This document shows, piece after piece, positions 17,394-26,624 of a DNA stretch of 64,000 nucleotides. The DNA is from Gammaproteobacteria bacterium TMED78. Its GTDB lineage: Bacteria; Pseudomonadota; Gammaproteobacteria; Steroidobacterales; Rariloculaceae. The notes under the pieces are model-generated. The model was not told where the DNA came from, made no database searches, and worked only from the letters and a program-made list of their open reading frames with translations. The position numbers and the translations under genes are program-made. The stretch's first letter is position 1. Every line of letters begins with the position of its first letter. The DNA lies in contig NHEF01000014.1 of assembly GCA_002171615.1 (NCBI GenBank), positions 142,974-206,973 on the forward strand. The letters run 5' to 3'.

Positions 17394-17915
17394 CTATTTA
17401 TTAATTAGATTTTTCTTATAAAATTTACTTCTTGCTATATAGTTTTTAGCATTCCATTTTATATGCTCTAACTCTTCTTCAGAGATTTTTCTAATTATTT
17501 TTGCTGGTGCCCCCACTATAAGTGAATTATCTGGAAAAATTTTATTTTCAGTTATCAGGCTATTTGCACCTACTAGACAATTATTGCCAATTGAAGCATT
17601 GCTTAAGATAGTTGTACCCATACCTATCAAAGTATCGGATCCAATCTTACATCCATGGATTGTAGCTGAGTGTCCAATACTAATATTATCTCCTAATCTT
17701 ACTGGTGACCCCTCATCAACATGAAGAACGGAATTATCTTGTATATTACATCCATCACCAATTGTAATCTCATCATTATCTGCTCTAATTACAACATTAA
17801 ACCAGATACTAATATTGCTACCTAGAGAAACTTTTCCAATTACCGCTGAGTTAGGAGCAATAAAAAAATTATCATCTTTTATCGTGACTTTATGCTCCCC
17901 AAGATCATATATCAT
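17394..17915 (-). CDS. gamma carbonic anhydrase-family hexapeptide-repeat protein (YrdA/PaaY type)
   Basis: The protein is a left-handed beta-helix with hexapeptide repeats (for example IGDGCNIQDNSVLHV and SIGHSATIHGCKIGSDTLIGMGTTIL); the spaced histidines match the zinc ligands of gamma carbonic anhydrases. Family members bind metal, and many have no proven carbonic anhydrase activity. I chose the ATG at 17915 (173 residues) because GGAGTG lies six bases upstream and the N-terminus MIYDLGEH is standard; a longer in-frame start at 17951 would overlap gpmA by 23 bases. It follows gpmA on the same strand. Confidence 0.85.
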   Translation of the reverse strand: MIYDLGEHKVTIKDDNFFIAPNSAVIGKVSLGSNISIWFNVVIRADNDEITIGDGCNIQDNSVLHVDEGSPVRLGDNISIGHSATIHGCKIGSDTLIGMGTTILSNASIGNNCLVGANSLITENKIFPDNSLIVGAPAKIIRKISEEELEHIKWNAKNYIARSKFYKKNLINK

Positions 17916-17928
17916 TTTTTCACTCCGT

Positions 17929-18684
17929 CTATTTTTTTGATTGTTGGGCAACTTCTTTGGTTGCTTCAGAAATTAATTTTTTATTTCCTAGATATTCAAC
18001 ACTTATAGGGCTAATATTTTTATCTAATTTATAATACCTTGGTACCCCTGTAGGAATATTAAATTCAGAGATTTCTTTATCAGAAATATTTTCTATAATT
18101 TTTGCTAAAGCTCTCAAACTATTTCCATGAGCAGTAATAATGATATTTTTACCTAGATTAAGCTCTGGAAGGATTGAGGTATTCCAACATTCTTTAACTC
18201 TTGAGAGTGTTTCTTTTAGGGATTCTGATCCAGGCAGTAGTGATCGATCTATTTGGTTATATTTAACATTATTTAAGGGATGTCTTGGGTCATCTTTAGA
18301 CATTTTAGGAGGAGCAATATCAAAGCTTCTTCTCCAAATATTCACTTGATTCTCGCCATATTTTTCTGTTGTTTCTAATTTGTTAAGTCCTTGAAGCGAA
18401 CCATAATGCCTTTCATTTAGCATCCATTCATTCTTTATAGGAATATGATCTAATTCCATTTCTTTTAGTATATAAAAAAGAGTATGTATTGCCCTTGACA
18501 GTACTGAAGTGAAGGCTAAATTGAACTTAAGTTTTCTATCTTTTAGGAGCTTTCCTGCATTCCTTGCCTCTTCTATACCCTTTTCAGTTAAATCAATATC
18601 ATGCCATCCTGTAAAAAGATTTTTACTGTTCCATTCACTCTGGCCATGTCTTATTAAAACTAGATCGCCAATTATCTTTTCCAT
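17929..18684 (-). CDS. gpmA: 2,3-bisphosphoglycerate-dependent phosphoglycerate mutase
   Basis: GpmA interconverts 3- and 2-phosphoglycerate in glycolysis and gluconeogenesis. The 251-residue protein has the phosphohistidine motif LIRHGQSEWNSKNLFTGWHD (residues 9-28), the conserved NERHYGSLQGLNK (about 89-101) and the second catalytic histidine in ITAHGNSLRALAK (about 187). Length equals the cofactor-dependent family. It lies in a reverse-strand run with zapE upstream (15-base gap) and the hexapeptide protein downstream. Confidence 0.96.
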   Translation of the reverse strand: MEKIIGDLVLIRHGQSEWNSKNLFTGWHDIDLTEKGIEEARNAGKLLKDRKLKFNLAFTSVLSRAIHTLFYILKEMELDHIPIKNEWMLNERHYGSLQGLNKLETTEKYGENQVNIWRRSFDIAPPKMSKDDPRHPLNNVKYNQIDRSLLPGSESLKETLSRVKECWNTSILPELNLGKNIIITAHGNSLRALAKIIENISDKEISEFNIPTGVPRYYKLDKNISPISVEYLGNKKLISEATKEVAQQSKK

Positions 18685-18699
18685 ATTTATTCCTTAAGA

Positions 18700-19776
18700 T
18701 TATTGTCTAAATGGCTTCGATAAATAATCATAACTCTGCATTTCATGAAGCCTACTAACTGTTCTTTTAAATTCTGCTTTTAGTTTACTTCCATCATATA
18801 ATTTTTCTATTTTTGCTTCAGCCGAAATTATAACTTTAATCTTTCTATCATAGAATTCATCTATTAATGCTATAAATCTCCTTGCTTGATTTTCATATTC
18901 TTGAGTAAAGATCGGGATATCTGAAATAATTACTGTTTTATAGCATTTTGCTATTTCAATATAATCGTTTTGACTTCTTGGACCATCACAAATATTTTTG
19001 AAATCAAACCAAATAACTGAGTCAGAGACTTTTTTAGTATTTATATCCCTTCCATTTATATTTATTTTATTGTTAATTTGGATTGTATTTGTTGCCAACT
19101 TACTAAAGTAGTTATTAAGTGTAATATTATTTTCTTCATTAATTGGGTACTGGTAAGTATTAGCTTTTTCTAAGAAATTTAATCTATAGTCATACTTAGA
19201 TTCAATAAGTACAGTTTTAGTATATTTTTTAATTTGAACTATTGCCGGAAGAAAGCTTTTCCTCTGAAGACCATTTAAATATAAGTTATCTGGTTTAATA
19301 TTAGATGTTATTATTAAAATCATTTTCTTAGCGAATAGTTTTTTAAAGAGGTTTCCGAGTATCATTGCGTCTGCTATATCTGATACGGAAAATTCATCAA
19401 AACAAATCACTTTATTTTTCTTTAATAAATTTTCTGCTACTAGATCAAGCGGATTTTTTTTATTCTTGAAACGATTAAGATCATTATGAACTAATGCCAT
19501 AAATCTATGAAAATGTAATCGTAATTTTTTTTTAATAGGTAAGGTATCGAAGAAGATATCCATAAGTAATGTTTTTCCTCTTCCAACATCTCCATAAAGA
19601 TATAACCCCTTAATAGACTTAGTATTAAAAATTCTTGAAATTCGATTAGTATTTTGGGTTTCTACTATTTGTTTATAGCATTTATTAAGGCTCTTTATCG
19701 CTTCTTCTTGAGCTAGATCCTTTACTATTAATCCCTTATCGATCTTATTTTGGTAATTTTCTAATGGAGTTATCAT
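18700..19776 (-). CDS. zapE: cell division ATPase ZapE (AFG1 family)
   Basis: ZapE is an AAA-type ATPase that associates with the divisome and destabilises FtsZ polymers. The 358-residue protein has the Walker A motif GDVGRGKTLLMD (about 58-69), followed by the characteristic FHRFMALVH, and Walker B VICFDEFSVSDIADAM (about 123-138), which is a hallmark of the AFG1/ZapE family. Later RRFIALIDEFYDRK is also typical. It overlaps the acetoacetyl-CoA ligase stop by four bases. Confidence 0.93.
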   Translation of the reverse strand: MITPLENYQNKIDKGLIVKDLAQEEAIKSLNKCYKQIVETQNTNRISRIFNTKSIKGLYLYGDVGRGKTLLMDIFFDTLPIKKKLRLHFHRFMALVHNDLNRFKNKKNPLDLVAENLLKKNKVICFDEFSVSDIADAMILGNLFKKLFAKKMILIITSNIKPDNLYLNGLQRKSFLPAIVQIKKYTKTVLIESKYDYRLNFLEKANTYQYPINEENNITLNNYFSKLATNTIQINNKININGRDINTKKVSDSVIWFDFKNICDGPRSQNDYIEIAKCYKTVIISDIPIFTQEYENQARRFIALIDEFYDRKIKVIISAEAKIEKLYDGSKLKAEFKRTVSRLHEMQSYDYLSKPFRQ

Positions 19777-21713
19777 ATTTCTAACTCTTTTAAGTTTTTA
19801 AAAAATACTAATACTTCTGGATTTGCTATTGAATCTATATTTTTAATAGTACGACCATGAATAAGTTCTTTAATAGCAATTTCAACTATTTTACCATTAA
19901 TTGTTTTAGGTAGCTCTGGACAAGCTATAATTTTTGAAGGAACATGTCTGGGAGACGCATTTTTTTTTAATTTTTTACATATAGTGTTTTTTAAATCAGT
20001 AGTCAATAAGTGACCTTGTCTTAGGTGAATGAATAGTATTATTCTAGTATCGTTTGCCCATTCCTGACCTACTGCTAGACATTCATTGACTTCTTTAAAT
20101 TTTTCTACAATTCTATATATTTCAGAGGTTCCAATTCTTACTCCTCCTGGATTTAAAATAGAGTCTGATCTCCCATGGATAATAATACCACCATTATCTG
20201 TAAGCTCAGCATAATCACCCTGATACCATTGATTATGAAATTTAGAGAAATAAGTTTTAAGATATTCTCTATTATTTCTATCTCCCCAGAAGCCAATAGG
20301 CATAGATGGGAATGGAGATCTACAAACTAACTCACCTTTTTTATTTTTTATAGAAACACCTTTTTCATCAACAACATCAACATCCATTCCTAGTGATATG
20401 CATTGAAGTTCGCCCTTATAAACTGGGAGCAAAGGATTACCAATTCCAAAGCAGGCTATAATATCAGTTCCACCACATATTGAAGAAAGTCTCAAATCTT
20501 TTTTAATTGATTTATAAACATAATCAAAGCTTGATGGAGCTAAAGGAGAGCCAGTAGATAATATACTCTCAAGAGAAGTTAAATTATTGGATTTTTTTGG
20601 AATATAGTTCTCTTTTTCTAAGGCAGATAGATATTTAGCACTTGTACCAAATATTTTTATATTTTCCTGATCAATGATTTCCCAGAGTCTACTTGTATTA
20701 GGATAGAATGGTGACCCATCAAATAGCAATATAGTAGCGTTAGAGGCAAGCCCACTTACCAACCAATTCCACATCATCCAACCACATGTTGTATAAAAAA
20801 AAATAATATCTTTAGGATTAATATCACAATGAAGTACATGCTCTTTTTTATGTTGTAGTAATGTACCGCCTACAGAATGAACAATGCATTTAGGTATACC
20901 TGTAGTTCCAGATGAAAATAAAATAAATAGAGGGTCAGAAAATTTAAGTTTTGTAAAAACTAGCTTTCCAGAATTAGTGATAGCTTCATTATAGGAGGTT
21001 ATTTTATTTTTGGTTTTTATATTTATTTCTTTTGATATAAGAGGAATAACTATTAAGTTTTTTATACTTCTAACATTTTTGTCTATAGTTTTAATTTTTT
21101 CTTTTATATCAAATTGTTTTCCATTATAAAAATAACCATCTACAGAAATTAATATTTTAGGTTTTATTTGTTTAAATCTATCTATTATTCCATCAGCTCC
21201 AAAATCAGGTGAGCATGAGGACCATATAGCACCAATAGATGAAGTTGAGAGCATAGCAATTACAGATTCTTCTGAATTAGTGACTATAGATGCAACCCTA
21301 TCTCCTTTTTTTATACCTAGGTCTTTAAGCGTCTGTGAAAAACTAGCAACTTTTTTCTTTAATGTTCTCCAGTCTATTCTTCTAACATCACCATTTTCAT
21401 TATAAGATACAATAGCAGTATGGTTAAAATTATTATTGAGTAAGTTTTCAGCATAATTTAGCGAGGCAGATTCAAACCATTTTGTTTCGAATAAATATTT
21501 ACCTTTTGTGATGATATTTTTTGGCTCAGAGAATGCTTTTATTTTTAAAAAATTCCATAATACTGACCAAAAGTGGCTAGGCTCTTCTATGCTCCATTCA
21601 AGTAAGCCTTTATAATTGTTAATTTTTATAAAATTTTTATTTAGGTTTAAAAAATTAGCCATATTAGATGCATTTGATTTTTTCTTATTTGGAGTCCAGA
21701 TAGGCTTATTCAT
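19773..21713 (-). CDS. acetoacetyl-CoA synthetase (acetoacetate--CoA ligase)
   Basis: This AMP-forming ligase activates acetoacetate. The 646-residue length and layout fit AACS: an N-terminal WTP-starting segment with EEPSHFWSVLWNFLKI, the phosphate-binding LFSSGTTGIPKCIVHS (about 270-285), the family-specific TTCGWMMWNWLVSGLA, the QGDYAELTDNGGIIIHGRSD hinge (about 515-535), and the catalytic lysine in KTINGKIVE near 607. It can feed ketone bodies or polyhydroxybutyrate breakdown products into acetyl-CoA. A general short-chain acyl ligase is the main alternative. It overlaps plsC by eight bases. Confidence 0.88.
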   Translation of the reverse strand: MNKPIWTPNKKKSNASNMANFLNLNKNFIKINNYKGLLEWSIEEPSHFWSVLWNFLKIKAFSEPKNIITKGKYLFETKWFESASLNYAENLLNNNFNHTAIVSYNENGDVRRIDWRTLKKKVASFSQTLKDLGIKKGDRVASIVTNSEESVIAMLSTSSIGAIWSSCSPDFGADGIIDRFKQIKPKILISVDGYFYNGKQFDIKEKIKTIDKNVRSIKNLIVIPLISKEINIKTKNKITSYNEAITNSGKLVFTKLKFSDPLFILFSSGTTGIPKCIVHSVGGTLLQHKKEHVLHCDINPKDIIFFYTTCGWMMWNWLVSGLASNATILLFDGSPFYPNTSRLWEIIDQENIKIFGTSAKYLSALEKENYIPKKSNNLTSLESILSTGSPLAPSSFDYVYKSIKKDLRLSSICGGTDIIACFGIGNPLLPVYKGELQCISLGMDVDVVDEKGVSIKNKKGELVCRSPFPSMPIGFWGDRNNREYLKTYFSKFHNQWYQGDYAELTDNGGIIIHGRSDSILNPGGVRIGTSEIYRIVEKFKEVNECLAVGQEWANDTRIILFIHLRQGHLLTTDLKNTICKKLKKNASPRHVPSKIIACPELPKTINGKIVEIAIKELIHGRTIKNIDSIANPEVLVFFKNLKELEI

Positions 21714-22443
21714 TATTTTTTCCTAGATCGGGCTCATCTAGAATATTAAGCATTAATTTTCTTGATATGTTTAAAATATCCTTAGTCTTTTCAAACTCCG
21801 CTGCTTTTATTGGATCACAAATATTGATTGAAATATTTCCCATTATTGGTAGCCACATACCAGATGATAATTTCTTTCTAGCTCCAATTATTACAACCGG
21901 TATTACTGGAATGTTAGCTTTTTTTGCTGCTGCAAATGCACCTGAATGAAATCTTTTTAAGCCTGGTTGTTGTGAAAAAGTACCCTCAGGAAATACAGCT
22001 AAAGAATCACCTGAATTAGCAGACTTAAAAAGGTGACGCATTGTTCTATTTTTTTCTAAGCTATTCTCCCTTTTTACAAATTCAGATCCAATAAGTTTTA
22101 ACATCAGTCCTATTAGAGGGACTTCAGACATTTCGGCTTTGATCAGAAATGTAAATTTGGCAGGAAGAATAGCTTTTAAAATAATACCATCAAGGTAGCT
22201 AGAATGATTTGCAACTACTACACATTGTTCGTCAGGAAGTCTATGTTTACTTATGAAATCTATTGATGTTCCTGATAAAAAAAGAAAGACTCTAGCGGCT
22301 AAGCTAGTTAATTTTCTCCTAATTTTTTTGTAAGGGAGGATAATAAGCAAAACTAGCAGTATTAAAAATACAAAAGTTAAGACTAGCCAAGAATATAGGC
22401 CATAAATAGTATTTAAAAAATATAGTAAGTTTAGTTTTTTCAA
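21706..22443 (-). CDS. plsC: 1-acylglycerol-3-phosphate acyltransferase (PlsC family)
   Basis: PlsC-type enzymes make phosphatidic acid from lysophosphatidic acid at the inner membrane. The 245-residue protein starts with a long hydrophobic helix (about residues 12-38). It has the catalytic NHSSYLDG (HX4D, about 78-85) and FPEGTFS (about 152-158), plus a later PVIPVVIIGA. It is the first gene of the reverse-strand run, so the run's promoter should lie in 22444-22545. Confidence 0.9.
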   Translation of the reverse strand: MKKLNLLYFLNTIYGLYSWLVLTFVFLILLVLLIILPYKKIRRKLTSLAARVFLFLSGTSIDFISKHRLPDEQCVVVANHSSYLDGIILKAILPAKFTFLIKAEMSEVPLIGLMLKLIGSEFVKRENSLEKNRTMRHLFKSANSGDSLAVFPEGTFSQQPGLKRFHSGAFAAAKKANIPVIPVVIIGARKKLSSGMWLPIMGNISINICDPIKAAEFEKTKDILNISRKLMLNILDEPDLGKNNE

Positions 22444-22545
22444 TAGCTTTTTATATTGTATTTAGAATTAGCAATAATATAGCTTTATTATTTTTCTTTC
22501 TATATATACATTTGTATATTAGGAGATAGATAATAAATGAAGATA

Positions 22546-22582
22546 ATAAAGTCTACTTATGGATAAAGTCTACTTATGGATA
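22546..22582. repeat. 17-base tandem duplication upstream of xerD
   Basis: The 17-base unit ATAAAGTCTACTTATGG occurs twice back to back (22546-22562 and 22563-22579), followed by a partial third ATA. The last copy contains an ATG (22576) that opens nine codons ending in TGA overlapping the xerD ATG (22602). It looks like a simple recent duplication. Confidence 0.9.
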
Positions 22583-22601
22583 GTAAAAAAAATAACAAAA
22601 A

Positions 22602-23516
22602 ATGAAAAGAAAAGCTATTCTGTTCGAAAATGATAAAGATATTATAGAACGTTTCCTTGATGCTATTTGGATGGAAAGAGGATTGTCTGAGAATACGTTA
22701 AGTGCATATAGAGCTGACTTAATTATCCTTATAAGACACCTATTTAAAAGAAAGATATATTTGATTGATGTCGATAAAAGTGACTTATTAGAATATCTTT
22801 CTGAGGAGCTTAGTAAAGGAAATCGACCAAAGTCTTCAGCTAGAAAAATTTCAACTTTCCGACAGTTTTTTAGATATCTTCTAAGAGAAAAATTAATTAA
22901 GGAAGACCCTACTTTACAGATAGATATGCCAAAAATAGGCAGGTACTTACCAGAAACTTTAACAGAAAAAGAAGTAGTGGCTCTTCTGAATCAACCAGAT
23001 CTCGAGAATCCTTTAGGCTCAAGAGATAAGGCTATGCTTGAGTTATTATATGCTACTGGAATTAGAGTCTCCGAATTGACCAATTTACAAGTAATTCAAG
23101 TAAACTTCAATCAACAAACCATTAGAATTATGGGCAAAGGAGACAGGGAAAGACTTGTGCCAATTGGAGATGAATCGGTTATTTGGCTTAAGAAATTTAT
23201 TGATTCAGATCGATTAAGAGTTTTAAATGGCCGTCAATCAGATTATCTTTTCCCAACAAGATCTAGCAAAAGTATGACTAGACAGGCTTTTTGGCATGTA
23301 ATTAAGAGATATGCAAAATTAGCTGGTATAAATAAAAGACTATCTCCACATACTTTGCGTCACGCTTTTGCAACTCATTTGCTCAATCATGGAGCAGATT
23401 TAAGAATAGTCCAGCTTTTATTAGGGCATAGCGATATTTCAACCACTCAAATATATACACATATAGCAAAAGAGCGAATGAAGGACCTTCACTCTAAGCA
23501 TCATCCAAGGGGCTAG
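22602..23516 (+). CDS. xerD: site-specific tyrosine recombinase XerD
   Basis: XerD acts with XerC at dif to resolve chromosome dimers. The 304-residue protein has the SAM-like N-terminal domain (about 10-95, LDAIWMERGLSENTLSAYRADL) and the full catalytic set: Arg in TGIRVSEL (about 150), Lys in MGKGDRERLVPI (about 173), HTLRHAFATHLL (His-x-x-Arg, about 247-250), His in LLGHSDISTTQ (about 273) and the nucleophilic Tyr in QIYTHI (about 282). No Shine-Dalgarno sequence is seen at 22602. The downstream neighbour dsbC matches the common gammaproteobacterial xerD-dsbC order. Confidence 0.94.
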   Translation: MKRKAILFENDKDIIERFLDAIWMERGLSENTLSAYRADLIILIRHLFKRKIYLIDVDKSDLLEYLSEELSKGNRPKSSARKISTFRQFFRYLLREKLIKEDPTLQIDMPKIGRYLPETLTEKEVVALLNQPDLENPLGSRDKAMLELLYATGIRVSELTNLQVIQVNFNQQTIRIMGKGDRERLVPIGDESVIWLKKFIDSDRLRVLNGRQSDYLFPTRSSKSMTRQAFWHVIKRYAKLAGINKRLSPHTLRHAFATHLLNHGADLRIVQLLLGHSDISTTQIYTHIAKERMKDLHSKHHPRG

Positions 23517-23575
23517 TTTGAATTTTACCTCTCTATATGCCAATATTAATGGGTGATCATATAGGAGACACATTA

Positions 23576-24307
23576 ATGTTTTGGTTTAAGCCAATTCTTT
23601 TCTTAGCATTTTTTTTTAATTCTTCCTTCGCTCAAGAGCAAGTTTCATTATCTAAGGAAGAGATAGCAAACTTATTTCCTGAGATTGACGTTTCTTCTGT
23701 TTCAGATAGTCCAATTAGCGGTATTTATGAAGTAGCGGTTAATTCTTCGGTTGCTTATATTACTCATGATGGCCGGTACGTTTTTCAGGGGGAGTTATTT
23801 GATCTTCATTTTAATATGAATTTAACCGAGACTAAAAGAGAAATGGTGAGAAGTGATTTGATATCAGCCGTTAATCAGGATCAGGCTATTATCTTTTCTC
23901 CAGCCATGGAAAAGATAAAGCACACAATAACTATTTTTACTGATTTAGACTGTGGTTATTGCCGTAAATTTCATGAAGAGATAAACGAAGTAAATGATTT
24001 AGGAATAAAGGTTCAATATTTATTTTATCCGAGGACTGGTCCAGATACTGATTCGTGGTACAAGGCTGAAAAAGTATGGTGTTCGGGTACTGCAGAGAGA
24101 AATATGCTACTAACAAAAGCAAAGCTTGGGGAGAGCTTACAACTAGAATCCTGCGATAGATCACCAGTATCTAATCATTATCAACTTGGTAGAAAGATTG
24201 GTGTAATGGGTACGCCAGCTATTTATTCGTCATCTGGTGCACATCTTGGCGGTTATTTATCTCCAGTGGAGTTAATTACAAAATTAGAGACACTATCTTA
24301 TGATTAA
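23576..24307 (+). CDS. dsbC: thiol:disulfide interchange protein DsbC
   Basis: DsbC is the periplasmic disulfide isomerase. From the ATG at 23576 (AGGAG eight bases upstream) the 243-residue protein has a signal peptide ending SSFAQ, an N-terminal dimerisation domain with SPISGIYEVAVNSSVAYITHDGRYVFQGELFDL, and a thioredoxin-fold domain with the active-site CGYC at about 125-128, the cis-proline segment MGTPAIY near 212, and a second cysteine pair (WCSG and ESCD). A longer frame from 23537 would add an implausible hydrophilic leader. It overlaps the next gene by eight bases. Confidence 0.93.
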   Translation: MFWFKPILFLAFFFNSSFAQEQVSLSKEEIANLFPEIDVSSVSDSPISGIYEVAVNSSVAYITHDGRYVFQGELFDLHFNMNLTETKREMVRSDLISAVNQDQAIIFSPAMEKIKHTITIFTDLDCGYCRKFHEEINEVNDLGIKVQYLFYPRTGPDTDSWYKAEKVWCSGTAERNMLLTKAKLGESLQLESCDRSPVSNHYQLGRKIGVMGTPAIYSSSGAHLGGYLSPVELITKLETLSYD

Positions 24308-25328
24308 TTTTTTTCTTAAATTTTTTATGTTTATTTTTTTGATGGGTTATTTTACTGGAGTTTCATTTTCTCATCATTCAGCTGCAGCATTTTATGATCT
24401 TGAGAATATGGTTGATATGGAGGGGCAGATAGTTTCATTTGATTGGAGAAATCCACATGTATTTCTTCAAGTAGCAATAAATAATTCTGATGGAGAAGAA
24501 GTTATTTGGGAAATGGAATCTGGTTCAATTAACACTCTTCAAAGATATGGTATAGATAGAGAAGATATAAAAATTGGTGAAAAAGTAAATATTGTAGGTG
24601 CACTATCAAGGCACGGGTTAGATGAGATGCTAGCGATAACTATTTCTTCAGAATCAATGGGTCTCGTTGCAGTTCACCCAAATATTGCTAAAAGATTTCT
24701 TTCTAGTGTGGAAGATCTAGAATCTTTAGCTTTCTCTTCGGAGGCCAAAGATAGCGCTGAAGAGAGCGCTAGAGGAATTTTTAAAGTCTGGACACCTGAA
24801 AGGAGGCCTAATACTAATTCTGGGAATATAAGCTGGCCATTAACTCCAGCCGCTCAACTATCTCAAGCTTCTTGGAACCCATTAATAGATGATCCAGCAC
24901 TCAAGTGCATTCCTCCCGGACTTCCTGCTGCTATGGACAATCCTTATCCAGTAGAATTTAGAGAAGAAGATGGCGCTATAGTTATGTATTTAGAGGAGTG
25001 GGATGGAAGAAGAGTTTTTAACTTAGATCAGCCCTTTCCTATCAGTGAGGAGTATAGCAGTATGGGATATTCTTTAGCTAGCTGGGCCGAGAACACACTT
25101 TTAGTTAAAACAACGAAAATAAATTATCCTTTTTTTGATGATAGAGGAACACCATTAAGTCTTGATGCCGAGATTTTAGAAGAATTTACTCTTAGTTCAG
25201 ATGAAAGTAATTTAGAATGGGTAGCAACTATTATTGATCCTGTTAACTTTACCGAACCAGTAATTCTAGAAGGCAATTGGATCTGGTTAGCTGGAGAATC
25301 TGTTGAGCCTTACAATTGTACTTTGTAG
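24300..25328 (+). CDS. DUF6152-family exported protein
   Basis: The 342-residue protein has a signal peptide ending VSFS, followed directly by the family's HHSAAAFYD start. An N-terminal domain with the marker FDWRNPHVFLQV (about 57-68) and an OB-like IGEKVNIVGAL follows; the second half has KCIPPGLPAAMDNPYPVEF and LEEWDGRRVF. The family has no assigned activity. A paralogue lies at 58724-59746 with the same landmarks (HHAVVGIFD, SWRNPHVHF, NCRSKGMPTIMEQPYPME). It overlaps dsbC in ATGATTAA and precedes an exported FAH-family gene by 30 bases, so all three are probably one transcript. Confidence 0.8.
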   Translation: MINFFLKFFMFIFLMGYFTGVSFSHHSAAAFYDLENMVDMEGQIVSFDWRNPHVFLQVAINNSDGEEVIWEMESGSINTLQRYGIDREDIKIGEKVNIVGALSRHGLDEMLAITISSESMGLVAVHPNIAKRFLSSVEDLESLAFSSEAKDSAEESARGIFKVWTPERRPNTNSGNISWPLTPAAQLSQASWNPLIDDPALKCIPPGLPAAMDNPYPVEFREEDGAIVMYLEEWDGRRVFNLDQPFPISEEYSSMGYSLASWAENTLLVKTTKINYPFFDDRGTPLSLDAEILEEFTLSSDESNLEWVATIIDPVNFTEPVILEGNWIWLAGESVEPYNCTL

Positions 25329-25358
25329 ACTTGATAATTTTTTATATGAGGAAATAAC

Positions 25359-26477
25359 ATGAAAAGCTTTTTAATAATATTTTTTTTATCATTCATTATC
25401 CCTTCCTTAGCTTATTCACAATCCAACACTTCGGTTGAACCATTTAAGCTAGGTACATTTAGCATTGATGGCAACAATACTTTAGGTATTGTACTTAGAG
25501 ATGAGTTTGTTATTGATCTTAATGCTGCCGATAATGCAATAAAGACTGGTTATGGCATTATTATGCCTAATGATATGAGATCATTAATTGAGAGATATGA
25601 TCATGGTTTAAAAGATGTTATTTATGCAATAGTGAGAAGTGTCATTCAGGAAGAAATGCTTGAAAATGATTCGTTGGACTTCATATATAATGTTGAAGAT
25701 ATAAAGACTCTAGCCCCTATAATGCCAGGAAAGATGCTCAATGCGGCAGTGAACTTTTATAGTCATGTTGAGGAGGCCAATACGCCTGAAGGCCAAAGAT
25801 TGGCAGCAGAGAGGAGGAGGGAGAATAGAGGTATTCCCTACCTATTTCTTAAGCCTATTGAGGGTGCAGTAATCGGTCAAGGAGACGCAGTTATCATCCC
25901 TTGGGGAAGAGATCGTATTGATTGGGAAGTTGAATTAGCAATTGTTATTGGTAGAGAAGCTAAGTATGTTTCTGCAGATAATGCTGCTGATTATATTTTT
26001 GGTTATATGGTAAGTTTAGATATTTCAGATCGAGGTGGGCGACCACCTAATTCTCGACCCGGATCAGATTGGTTTATAGGTAAAGGGCACGATACTTTTG
26101 CTCCTCTAGGCCCATGGATCGTCCCTAAAGAGTTTTATGGTGATCCAATGACAAGATTAGAGCAGGTTTTAGAGATAGATGGCCAGGTTATGCAAAGAGC
26201 AGGTCCAGGTGACATGATACACTCAATATACGAGCTTATTGAGTATGGTTCATCAATTATTACTCTCTACCCTGGCGATGTAATAAATAATGGGACTTCT
26301 GGTGGTACTGGAGCTGGTACATATTTGCGAGGAGAAACAAGATATTTACAACCAGGTCAAACTATAGAAGCTAGCATAGATGGGATAGGTACACTCGTAT
26401 TGCCAGTAGAGGGAGAATCTGAACCATCCCAGAGAACAGGTTCATATCTGCCTCCTGTAAGTAGCTATATAGATTAG
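25359..26477 (+). CDS. fumarylacetoacetate-hydrolase-family protein with signal peptide
   Basis: The FAH fold hydrolyses or decarboxylates beta-diketo acids. The 372-residue protein carries family motifs: GKMLNAAVNFYSHVEE (about 123-138), WEVELAIVIGREAKYV with the metal-binding acidic residues (about 190-205), GYMVSLDISDRGG, FIGKGHDTFAPLGPWIV and GTSGGTGAGT near the end. Unusually, it starts with a signal peptide (hydrophobic residues 3-18, then LAYSQ), placing it outside the cytoplasm, whereas most FAH proteins are cytosolic. GAGGAA lies about seven bases upstream of the ATG. Substrate unknown; a link with the DUF6152 protein upstream is inferred. Confidence 0.85.
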   Translation: MKSFLIIFFLSFIIPSLAYSQSNTSVEPFKLGTFSIDGNNTLGIVLRDEFVIDLNAADNAIKTGYGIIMPNDMRSLIERYDHGLKDVIYAIVRSVIQEEMLENDSLDFIYNVEDIKTLAPIMPGKMLNAAVNFYSHVEEANTPEGQRLAAERRRENRGIPYLFLKPIEGAVIGQGDAVIIPWGRDRIDWEVELAIVIGREAKYVSADNAADYIFGYMVSLDISDRGGRPPNSRPGSDWFIGKGHDTFAPLGPWIVPKEFYGDPMTRLEQVLEIDGQVMQRAGPGDMIHSIYELIEYGSSIITLYPGDVINNGTSGGTGAGTYLRGETRYLQPGQTIEASIDGIGTLVLPVEGESEPSQRTGSYLPPVSSYID

Positions 26478-26493
26478 ATTGTGTTTTTTATCT

Positions 26494-26579
26494 TGGTGCC
26501 GGGAGAGAGACTTGAACTCTCACTCTGTTGCCAGAACCGGATTTTGAGTCCGGCGCGTCTACCATTTCGCCATCCCGGC
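26494..26579 (-). tRNA. tRNA-Leu (anticodon CAA)
   Basis: On the reverse strand an 86-base tRNA folds with acceptor stem GCCGGGA/TCCCGGC, D-arm, anticodon stem CCGGA/TCCGG with loop CTCAAAA (anticodon CAA, reading UUG), a long class II variable arm as expected for leucine, and T-arm GAGAG-TTCAAGT-CTCTC. The CCA end is encoded (26494-26496). It sits against the direction of its neighbours. No integrase, att repeat or island is seen beside it. Confidence 0.96.
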
Positions 26580-26624
26580 ATATTCAAATTGTATTTTATC
26601 TTAATTGTAATCTAAAAATCACTA

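Noticed and set aside
22444-22545. Inverted repeat around TATATACATTTGTATAT as an operator
   Set aside because: Arms are six bases and A/T only; such pairs are expected by chance in this composition.
22602-23516. Tyrosine recombinase as a phage or integron integrase
   Set aside because: Length, N-terminal domain and the adjacent dsbC identify housekeeping XerD.
26494-26579. Genomic island anchored at tRNA-Leu
   Set aside because: Genes on both sides are core (queA-tgt-secDF) or ordinary operons; no integrase or flanking repeat of the tRNA end was found.
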